DNA from: CAZELM01 sp964512995
GTDB lineage: Bacteria > CSSED10-310
DNA length: 64,000 bases
Direction: 5' to 3'
Assembly: GCA_964512995.1 (NCBI GenBank)
Contig: CAZELM010000024.1
Coordinates: 9,157 to 73,156, forward strand
The position numbers and the translations under genes are program-made. Shown here in pieces: positions 18,701 to 25,255 of this stretch. The notes beneath the pieces were generated by a model. The model saw only the letters and a program-made list of their open reading frames with translations, ran no database searches and was not told the DNA's origin. The first letter of the stretch is position 1. Each line of letters begins with the position of its first letter.

Positions 18701-20933
18701 GTGCCTTCTTGAAGGTTTCCCACAGTTCGACCAACTCGTCGGCATTCCGGCATGCAAAAACATTTCTGCACTCAGGTGCAATTGGCAGTCTCAGTTTCAA
18801 TGGCGCGGAACTGAGACTGTATATATATTGCCGTACGACACTTTCCGAATACAATCTGCCATTGGCATTCGGCAGCTTGATCAACCATGCGACAAAAGCT
18901 TCACGGTCAACAATACTTTGCGATGAAGACTTATCTGCAATCGCCGTTTCCACTTCCTTCTTCTCGATAACAGCGGAATCAGCAGCCTTTCGGGCAACCA
19001 GCCTCTCTTCTAGGAAATTCAAATATAACTTCCCGGCAACGATGAACACTTTACGTCTGATCCAGTCGGTTATAAGGTTCCACTTTACTTCTATCAATTT
19101 GGAATAAACAAGCTTGAAAGCATCGTGGTCGGTGTATTTCCAAAGACTGCCTTTGGTAATCTCCTTTTGGACAGCATACTCGGAAAACTTATCCATGCAT
19201 GATAAAATAGATTGTGGCGAATACGTTTTTTCGTTGTTGTCCGTAAGCCATTTTCTAAATTCTTCCCTCATGCCATGTCCTGCTAATTTTGATTCCATCC
19301 CTCCGACCCTCATCAAGTGAGGTTCAGTAACAGCATGGTCAACAATGCTCTGTGATGAAGACTTATCTGCAATCGCCGTTTCCACTTCCTTCAATTGATC
19401 AACGACCACAGGATCAGGCTCAGACTTCAGTGAAGGTGCCGGTTCAACATAGGCTGGACGTGAATATGACTGCGTCGACTGATCCGATGTGCCATTATTT
19501 GACTCATAGGTGATCACAACATCATCCAAAGATACTCCGCAGTGACGACACAAATATTGTATAATCTTGACGATGGACTGCGGGTTGTAGTTAATACATA
19601 TCCACTTACCATTTGAGAGCAAGGCGCAAGTCGTGTAGTCTAATTTGGTCGGTAAAAAGAACATCTCAGTACCATACAATGGCTTGCGGTCAAGCGATGC
19701 GAGATTGGGGTTACCCTCTTCAATGAACCGCTCCGTAATTGCGACAAGCAACTGAGGCCATGAATATTTACTTGGAATAACAGATTTCCCGTTAATGGTG
19801 CAAGTGAGCGGTTGCGTGTGAGCGCAACATTCAGAGCGCACAAAGTCAACACGCAGAGTTGCAATGTGCGAAGCTGACGCTTCAGCACGTGTCAGATGCG
19901 CAGCTTGCTGCTCTTCAGGTTTCGACTGATTTGTCCCATTTGTTGGCTTATACCACCAGGCGTCCCGATAGGCACTACTTCTCCCACCTCCTTCCTTAAA
20001 CAAGAAGTGAAATCCAGCGCTGCTCAACGTCATCATTGAGTTAGTCAATTCTCGGCCTCCGATAACCCATAATGCTCCATCGATACGACGTTTATCCACA
20101 TATTTTAATCCAAGGCTCTCAATCAACTGAATGACATCTGGTTCGTCTTTTTTCTCAAGCGTTACAGTGACTTCCCACAAATGATACAAGTATCTCAAAA
20201 GACACCCCATACCTGCAGAAAACATACCGGATGAGCTGGAATTCACTTCGTTATAATTCGGTGCCTTCTTGAAGGTTTCCCACAGTTCGATCAACTCATC
20301 GGCATTCCGGCATGCAAAAACGTTTCTGCTCTCAGGGGCAATTGGCAGTCTCAGTTTCAATGGCGCGGAACAGAGGCTATACATATACTGCCGCACGACA
20401 CTTTCTAAATACAACGTGCCCTTAGCATTCGGTTGCGTGACCAACCATGCGATTACAATTTCACGATCAATAACACTCTGTGATGAAGATTTATCTGCAA
20501 TCGCCGTTTCCACTTCCTTCTTTTCTATAATAGAGGCAACAGCTTTTGTTATTGTTTTGCCGGGGTTCCATCCCATTAACGTTTCCACTTCCTTCTTCTC
20601 GATAACAGCGGAATCAGCAGCCTTTCGGGCAAACAGCCTCTCTTCTAGGAAATTCAGATACAATTTCCCGGCAACGATGAACACTTTACGTCTGTTCCAG
20701 TCGGTTATGAGGAGGCGTTTTACCGCAATCAATTTGGAGTAAACAGCCTCGAAAGCATCGTGGTCAGTATATTTCCAAAGACTGTCGTCAGTTATCTTCA
20801 TATGGACAGCATACTCGGAAAACTTATCCATGCATGATAAAATAGACTCCGTTGAATACGTTTTTACGTTTCCATCCGTAAGCCATTTTCGAAATTCATC
20901 TCTCATATCATGTCCGACCAAATGTGATTCCAT
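15759..20933 (-). CDS. 1724-residue repeat protein, first gene of the BREX-like operon
   Basis: I do not recognise the whole protein. Module A (residues 1-103 and 546-648: EFRKWL, YTDHDAF, YLNFLEER) and module B (about 156-250, 676-770, 978-1071: NVFACRNADEL, WETFKKAPNY) both resemble the small helical domain at the N-terminus of many restriction proteins. Module C (about 361-478, 807-924, 1109-1226: ITERFIEEGN, PLYG, LCRHCGV, DDVVITY) is present three times. Copy 1 alone carries an insert at about 252-330 (YVDKRRIDGALWVIGG). The last 450 residues are unique and helical. Its stop overlaps the brxP start as ATGA. The ATG at 20933 has GAGGG upstream. The copies are very similar, so collapse or expansion in assembly is possible. 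Confidence 0.85.
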   Translation of the reverse strand: MESHLVGHDMRDEFRKWLTDGNVKTYSTESILSCMDKFSEYAVHMKITDDSLWKYTDHDAFEAVYSKLIAVKRLLITDWNRRKVFIVAGKLYLNFLEERLFARKAADSAVIEKKEVETLMGWNPGKTITKAVASIIEKKEVETAIADKSSSQSVIDREIVIAWLVTQPNAKGTLYLESVVRQYMYSLCSAPLKLRLPIAPESRNVFACRNADELIELWETFKKAPNYNEVNSSSSGMFSAGMGCLLRYLYHLWEVTVTLEKKDEPDVIQLIESLGLKYVDKRRIDGALWVIGGRELTNSMMTLSSAGFHFLFKEGGGRSSAYRDAWWYKPTNGTNQSKPEEQQAAHLTRAEASASHIATLRVDFVRSECCAHTQPLTCTINGKSVIPSKYSWPQLLVAITERFIEEGNPNLASLDRKPLYGTEMFFLPTKLDYTTCALLSNGKWICINYNPQSIVKIIQYLCRHCGVSLDDVVITYESNNGTSDQSTQSYSRPAYVEPAPSLKSEPDPVVVDQLKEVETAIADKSSSQSIVDHAVTEPHLMRVGGMESKLAGHGMREEFRKWLTDNNEKTYSPQSILSCMDKFSEYAVQKEITKGSLWKYTDHDAFKLVYSKLIEVKWNLITDWIRRKVFIVAGKLYLNFLEERLVARKAADSAVIEKKEVETAIADKSSSQSIVDREAFVAWLIKLPNANGRLYSESVVRQYIYSLSSAPLKLRLPIAPECRNVFACRNADELVELWETFKKAPNYNEVNFSTSVMFSAGMRHLLRYLQYQSGAVPTSVKTNQSVEPQARYPSQPVHAASVSSTQRVDFSRPELCDQTRPLTCAINGQAVVPSKQYWPHLLVAITERFIEEGNHNLASLARKPLYGSKMFFLPTKSDNKTCALLSNGKWICINYNPQSIVKIIQYLCRHCGVSLDDVVITYESNNGSSVQSMQSYSRPGYVEPAPSLKSAPDPAVVDKVKEMESAIADKSSPQSIIDRKTVITWLVTQPNANGRMYSESAVRQYMCSLSSAPLKLRLPIVPERRNVFACRNADELVELWETFKKAPNYKAVNISTSGRFSVGMGCLLRYLQHASGAIPTGGKTNQSVEPQAIYPTPPVHAASASLAQRVDFSRPELCAQTRPLTCTINGKAVIPSKNYWSQLLIAITERFIEEGNPNLASLDRMPLYGSKMFFLRNKASLGTCSLLSNGRWIYTTYNPQILVTIIKNLCRHCGVDLDDVVITYVPNNGPPAQSTQSCSHSSYIRIGTDGANVAAVAPPKPVLDPAVVELLTRVLSSHFANGYRLNSTIELTRFRTKAAEDLCEESTLSDEELKRYISACGTVFDGKVYAVSAEAKERIKELAENYFAKGAYVIFFSEFYARNENWLFAASVVSEDMLTGILRELFPKLSFTQTYFGYTGDSVFAVLENEILRVWGDDVLLTYEQLAERLQYIPIERIKSALAQNGNFIWSREKTYSHVSQIDISDEEREIIRDAVGKECDARGYVSITELPFGEIKERNYELSDTAIYNAVFRIYLSDKFDKKDKIVTRKGGTQDALIIMKDYCRTIEKCSLDDLLDYEKELTGEGDRCIAMEAGNTVLVLIDKETYVADKFVRFDVESVDAAIELFIAGDYVPLKSFTTFAAFPDCGQTWNLFLLESYCRRFSEIFRFDAPSVNSRNVGAVIRKHCGLSYTEIMIDAVANADVPLTNSAVGKFLLDAGYIGRTRNNFNEIIDKAKVLRERRD
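17256..20933 (-). repeat. Long in-frame tandem duplications inside the giant gene
   Basis: DNA for the B-C module pair occurs at about 19500-20468, 18162-18908 and 17256-18002, and DNA for module A at about 20625-20933 and 18990-19298. Many stretches are identical over tens of bases. The sequence just upstream of the internal module A (19299-19335) matches the noncoding leader upstream of the gene start (20934-20970), so the duplicated segment once included the leader. The internal ATG at 19298 is in frame (residue 546) and still has GGAGGG before it. Confidence 0.85.
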
Positions 20934-21010
20934 CCATCCCTCATCGAGTGAGATTCAGGAACAGCTCCTCTCTGAAGTCTATAAAATTCGGGCATCCCAT
21001 TAAATCTGCT

Positions 21011-21028
21011 CCCTATCATACTATAGGG
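21011..21028. promoter_or_regulatory. Inverted repeat upstream of the BREX-like operon
   Basis: CCCTAT-CATACT-ATAGGG is a perfect 6-6-6 inverted repeat about 80 bases before the start of the 1724-residue gene, in the 290-base gap between two minus-strand genes. It is placed where an operator for the long operon could act. No regulator gene of the BrxR type is next to it. I see no clear -35/-10 pair. Confidence 0.35.
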
Positions 21029-21223
21029 GAAGCCTGGATGTCATGTAGATCTTTTAACACGGATCTCCACAATCCAAAATTCCTTGTTCGTTATATAATG
21101 ATTTTTAACCCACTCCACATACGGGAGGAAACCGGATAACTCCTGGATCAGAATCGTGGTTAATCGCTGGAAAGGTTACTGAAGCACCTGATGATGCAGG
21201 ATAGCAGACTCCCGAAAAATCCA

Positions 21224-21865
21224 TCATGGGGAGACCGGGGCAAACCATTTCAGAAGGTTTCCCTTGAACTTTTGGAATGATGGATCTGTACAGCGTCTGA
21301 CAGACATTCGATTGGCTAATTCATCGAACAGGGAGGCGGAAGGCTGTAACCTCAATTCTCGAAGAACTTCTCTGAATGCTTCCTTCGGTCGGGCAGGCTT
21401 TTGATTGTCAACAGGCCAATAATCAGTTTGACTCCTAACCCATTCACGCATACTAATGCTGCGATTACTCCATCCCAAAACTTCATCCAATTCAGGAGAA
21501 TCACTCCATATCCAAGATTCCAATTCTGGTTCAATAACAATGACAGACGATCGATCACGCCAGCCATTATTATTTAAAAGCTCTTGAACCTCATCTTCAG
21601 TATTTATTCGAGATGCTTCATTGCCACAGCCCTCAAGGTCGAATATTACCATGGCGAAATTGAACTCATTTTGCCATAGTTTTAGATAATTATGAGAATC
21701 AGTACGACATCCTGCATCTCGTTGGAAGTGACGATTTACATCAAATTCGATCTGCCTGATTCCCAAAGCTTTGGTCCTTAACAATAATCGGCGAATCGAT
21801 ACTTCCATGTCGATATCAGGAACGATCACGATAAGATCCTTTTTTGAGTGATCTATTGTTTTCAT
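21224..21865 (-). CDS. TOPRIM/DUF4276-like partner of an AAA ATPase
   Basis: The 213-residue protein opens with a beta strand and acidic loop (DLIVIVPDIDMEVSIRRLL), then FAMVIFDLEGCG, then VIVIEPELESWIWSD. These three spaced acidic motifs are what TOPRIM-type proteins such as RloB or DUF4276 members show, especially the ExExW segment. I infer a nuclease or nuclease-like effector. Its start overlaps the ATPase stop as ATGA, so the two are translated together. Two-gene ATPase plus TOPRIM sets include PARIS and AbiL-like systems; I cannot say which family this one belongs to. The first acidic motif is not the textbook E-G-x-T-E. Confidence 0.6.
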   Translation of the reverse strand: MKTIDHSKKDLIVIVPDIDMEVSIRRLLLRTKALGIRQIEFDVNRHFQRDAGCRTDSHNYLKLWQNEFNFAMVIFDLEGCGNEASRINTEDEVQELLNNNGWRDRSSVIVIEPELESWIWSDSPELDEVLGWSNRSISMREWVRSQTDYWPVDNQKPARPKEAFREVLRELRLQPSASLFDELANRMSVRRCTDPSFQKFKGNLLKWFAPVSP

Positions 21866-23127
21866 CCAAGAACACCACCCGCAAAAACAACAGACAGGTT
21901 TGGATCACCCTGCCATGAGCGTAATTTGGGGTGTCTGTCTCCAGATTCTATGTCTGTCGATCCATCCTGAGATTTGGCGAAACAGAGAATCTTATTTGAA
22001 TCTCTTGGTTTGATAAGGCTGAGTACTACCGGTGAATGGGTTGCGAGTAACACTTGAGCATCATAGACATTCGATAACGATTGAAAAACAGTTTCTATCG
22101 CTTTGGGATGAATTCCATTTTCTGGTTCCTCGATCAGGTATGTACCTTGAAAACCTGGCAGATAAGCAGGCAAGGTCAATGCCAATAATCTAAGAGTCCC
22201 ATCTGAGGCAAGCCATGATGGCACTTCAATACCGTTCGCATATTTAAGCAATAAATATCTGTGTTTATCATCAAGTCTTTCAACAGTCCGGATACCTTCA
22301 AGATCCGGAAGCGCGGTTCGAAGGTGCCGAACCCACTGATTTAACTGATTGGGGTTATTTTTTTCCAGGAGATCATGAACAACCCACGGTAAATTGGATC
22401 CATCTGTCATGAATTTCTTTCCCTGTCCAGGTGGACTTGCTAACCTTATCAATTGACTGTTCAGGACAAACTTCTGGATTCCTTCCGTAAGATATGTTTT
22501 TAGCCAGGTGGATATCGGAAACCGTGTTTCATCTGCAGGAAGATTTCCCAGCGCAGATCGTTTCACCGATTGTCTGAATGAAGGACTGTATCCCTTGGCG
22601 GTTTCTGGTATGTAGTTATCGTTTCCATTATGAACACGACTCACAACAAGCCGCTGATAGCTCTTAGATCTGCCTTTTTCCAGGAGAATTGTCTGGGGTG
22701 TGACGTTGGTTGCTGGAAAAATTTCACGTTGGGGTAATTTGTTTTTTGATTTTCGATATAACCAAACTCTTTCATCCGCTATACCGATACCTGCATCATC
22801 GATATTCATCTGGATGCCTATTTCATATCTGACATGGGAGTAGGTTTTGTTTTCGATATTTTCCAGCAGCTTTTCAGGAATTTTTACTTCAATTCCCAAT
22901 TCAATGACGTTATTATTCCGCATCCATGTCAGATCCTGGGGTGTCGTTGCCCGTTTACGAACAGCTTCTTCGACTCCAGATGAAACCAGGTCACCCATGA
23001 AACTGACAACATCAAGGAACGTTGTTTTACCTGTAGCATTTGCACCGACTAATATCTGTAAGGAACTCATGCTCTGATCAATGAACCTTAAACATGAAAA
23101 ATGTATTACCTGAATCCTTGTGATCAT
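21862..23127 (-). CDS. AAA/ABC-type ATPase of a two-gene defence-like module
   Basis: This is an overcoming-lysogenisation-defect type ATPase related to RecF and SMC heads. It begins MITRIQVIHFSCLRFID, has Walker A GANATGKT about 30 residues in, Walker B YLIEEPENGIHP and the switch histidine in LLATHSP. I start at 23127, where GGGGGTG lies before the ATG; an upstream ATG at 23187 would add 20 unlikely residues. The 421-residue length fits stand-alone AAA_15/AAA_21 proteins. It has no TOPRIM domain of its own, and the next gene supplies that part, so the pair probably acts as one complex. Target and trigger are unknown. Confidence 0.85.
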   Translation of the reverse strand: MITRIQVIHFSCLRFIDQSMSSLQILVGANATGKTTFLDVVSFMGDLVSSGVEEAVRKRATTPQDLTWMRNNNVIELGIEVKIPEKLLENIENKTYSHVRYEIGIQMNIDDAGIGIADERVWLYRKSKNKLPQREIFPATNVTPQTILLEKGRSKSYQRLVVSRVHNGNDNYIPETAKGYSPSFRQSVKRSALGNLPADETRFPISTWLKTYLTEGIQKFVLNSQLIRLASPPGQGKKFMTDGSNLPWVVHDLLEKNNPNQLNQWVRHLRTALPDLEGIRTVERLDDKHRYLLLKYANGIEVPSWLASDGTLRLLALTLPAYLPGFQGTYLIEEPENGIHPKAIETVFQSLSNVYDAQVLLATHSPVVLSLIKPRDSNKILCFAKSQDGSTDIESGDRHPKLRSWQGDPNLSVVFAGGVLG

Positions 23128-23307
23128 ATGATTCACCCCCGAATATGGCAGAGTGTTTACCATTTTTTCGCCAATCCATTTCATCACAACCCTTCCTCAA
23201 TTGTAACGCAATTCATACCTGAACGCACCGAAAACCTCCAGCACAAACCATTACCAATTAAGCAATGAATGTGAACCTGGGCAGAGACTCCACCTTGTTT
23301 GTATAAA

Positions 23308-23756
23308 TGATCCGGAGACCGTCACACATCATCCCGCGACTGTCCCACACGATCCCGCGACCGTCACATACGATCCGGACACCGTCACATACGATCCGGA
23401 GACCATCACACACGATCCGGAGACCATCACATACGATCCGGACACCGTCACATACGATCCGGAGACCNNNNNNNNNNNNNNNNNNNNNNNNNNNNNNNNN
23501 NNNNNNNNNNNNNNNNNNNNNNNNNNNNNNNNNNNNNNNNNNNNNNNNNNNNNNNNNNNNNNNNNNNCGATCCGGAGACCATCACATACGATCCGGACAC
23601 CGTCACATACGATCCGGAGACCGTCACACACGATCCGGAGACCGTCACATACGATCCGGACACCATCACACACGATCCGGAGACCGTCACATACGATCCG
23701 GAGACCGTCACATACGATCCGGACACCATCACACACGATCCGGAGACCGTCACACA
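23308..23756. repeat. 21-nt tandem repeat array with 63-nt higher-order period
   Basis: Head-to-tail 21-base units begin CGATCCGGAGACC and end CACATA or CACACA. About 7.6 units lie left of the gap and nine right of it. Units with GGACACC recur every third unit on both sides of the gap, giving a 63-base superperiod. The first units (23329-23370) are degenerate (CCCGCGAC). There is no spacer, so it is not a CRISPR. Long frames run through it in both directions, but they are a trivial result of the 3-fold period and have no start signal. Confidence 0.95.
23468..23567. other. Assembly gap of exactly 100 N
   Basis: The gap lies inside the 21-nt array. Exactly 100 N is a conventional placeholder for a gap of unknown size, so the array may be longer, and the two sides were joined by scaffolding rather than by read-through. 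Confidence 0.98.
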
Positions 23757-23775
23757 TGATTCCGTAAGCATCCCT

Positions 23776-24099
23776 TTACTCAAGTTCCTCATCACGCAAG
23801 TCTTGCCACTTCACCACTTCCCATTCATCATCCAATAAAAAGCTCTCCAACAGCTCTTCGTATTCCTTATCCGGCTTGTCACTCCATTCATTTGGTGGCC
23901 ACTCATCACCTGAGCAGTTCAAAAGCATTCCTGGACAGGCATATATCACCCCGTCAGGGACGATGGCAGAAAACGCATACCCCATATCCATAGTCGATGT
24001 GACATTCATTCGGCAACCGGCTGTAAAGCTCCGTATAGTTGACGGATCGAGGAATTTCTGGTAACCAGCACCGTATGGGCGACATGTTTGATAAGGCAT
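23776..24099 (-). CDS. Hypothetical 107-residue protein
   Basis: I do not recognise this protein. The frame begins MPYQTCRPYGAGYQKFLD and ends in an acidic helix (KEYEELLESFLLDDEWE). It has four cysteines and several tryptophans but no signal peptide or known motif. The ATG at 24099 lacks a clear ribosome binding site; a TTG at 24120 would overlap the divergent GrpE-like gene. Composition looks like a real protein rather than a shadow, yet it ends at the edge of the repeat array and could be a remnant. Confidence 0.4.
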   Translation of the reverse strand: MPYQTCRPYGAGYQKFLDPSTIRSFTAGCRMNVTSTMDMGYAFSAIVPDGVIYACPGMLLNCSGDEWPPNEWSDKPDKEYEELLESFLLDDEWEVVKWQDLRDEELE

Positions 24100-24108
24100 G
24101 GGGTTACA

Positions 24109-25200
24109 ATGAATCTTCAATCAGCAAATGACTTCAATCGACTCCAGAAGGAGTTGTTCAAAATAAGAACCTTCCTGGAAGAAATGAACGGACGGGTTGC
24201 GACTGAAATCGGACAGATCAAAAGCGATGTGACTGCCATGGGACAATCGGTCACGGATCTGCAGGTGGATCACGAGGAACTGATCCGGTTGCGGCAGCAG
24301 TCTCAGCTTCTGAATGGAACGATCCACGAATGGCAGAAACGCTCGATCGATTACCTGCGTTCCATCGAGAATGCCCTGTCCAACCCGGAACTGGATCCCG
24401 CATACCGCCGGTCTCTGGAGAAAACCGTCAGGGATTTTCGCCGGATGATGGCAGCAATGGGACTGACTGTGATCATCCCCGTGCCCGGTGATCCCTATGA
24501 CGAACGGGTTCATCAGGTCATGGGCGAAAACCAGTCCGGCTCCAATACGGTCAGCGAATGCAAATCATGGGGATTCGTCATGGGAGACACTGTTTTTGCT
24601 CCCGCAGGCGTCATCCTGGGACGCCCGGCGGCATCCGCTCCCAAAAAACCGGAACCATTCTCCGGCAATCCGAGTATTGACATCGATGAGCAGACGCACG
24701 ACCGAGCTTTTCCCAGACCATCGTTATCATACTGGATATCCAGATCCGCGGCATATGGAGCGATCATGATGCTCGGAATGGCGATTGGATATCTGGTTCA
24801 TGCGCCACAACCCGGACCCGCCGCTCCCATATCCGCATCCCAGTCCGAATCGATTGGACAATTACTGGCATCTTATCAGGAGCAGGTACAACAGAATCAG
24901 GAAATCCGATCGAAACTGGATCAACTGGCTCAGGTGATCGCCAGCGGGAACGCATCCCAGCCTGTGAAACGAAAACACAATGCGGCTGCTCTCCGGCAGA
25001 AACCGATGAAATCGCAACCGGATGTCAGGATGTACACGGTCAAGCCGGGCGATACCTTATGGCGCATTGCCGTGGCATTTTATGGCAATGGAAACGATTA
25101 TAAACGCATCATGGATGAAAATCAGATGAAACGCCCCCATCTCACAGTGGGATCTCAGTTGAAAATCCCATCCCGGCGTTCATCGTCATCCGGATCATGA
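24109..25200 (+). CDS. GrpE-like domain - transmembrane - LysM fusion protein
   Basis: The 363-residue protein starts with a coiled coil (about 5-90). A segment at about 95-172 looks like the GrpE head (LEKTVRDFRRMMAAMGLTVI, PGDPYDERVHQVM, PAGVILGRP). One membrane helix is at about 212-232 (AAYGAIMMLGMAIGYLV), then a second coiled coil, and finally a LysM domain at 308-355 (MYTVKPGDTLWRIA). GrpE is the nucleotide exchange factor of DnaK, and LysM binds peptidoglycan. A DnaK paralogue starts 55 bases downstream, so I infer a membrane-anchored exchange factor with an outer wall-binding end. The ATG at 24109 follows GGGG; an earlier TTG is less likely. Confidence 0.75.
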   Translation: MNLQSANDFNRLQKELFKIRTFLEEMNGRVATEIGQIKSDVTAMGQSVTDLQVDHEELIRLRQQSQLLNGTIHEWQKRSIDYLRSIENALSNPELDPAYRRSLEKTVRDFRRMMAAMGLTVIIPVPGDPYDERVHQVMGENQSGSNTVSECKSWGFVMGDTVFAPAGVILGRPAASAPKKPEPFSGNPSIDIDEQTHDRAFPRPSLSYWISRSAAYGAIMMLGMAIGYLVHAPQPGPAAPISASQSESIGQLLASYQEQVQQNQEIRSKLDQLAQVIASGNASQPVKRKHNAAALRQKPMKSQPDVRMYTVKPGDTLWRIAVAFYGNGNDYKRIMDENQMKRPHLTVGSQLKIPSRRSSSSGS

Positions 25201-25255
25201 ATGGCAGAACAGTTCAGGTTTTTTATATACATTCCAACAAACGAGGACATTGACC

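Noticed and set aside
4192..20933. Dnd phosphorothioation system proper
   Set aside because: A cysteine desulfurase and a DndC-like PP-loop are present, but DndB, DndD, DndE and the restriction set DndFGH are not; PglZ and BrxC make BREX the better reading.
23308..23756. CRISPR array
   Set aside because: Units are contiguous 21-mers without spacers, and no cas gene is in the window.
23307..23795. Open frames through the 21-nt array on both strands
   Set aside because: The 3-fold repeat period keeps frames open by default; there is no ribosome binding site and the gap makes any protein unreliable.
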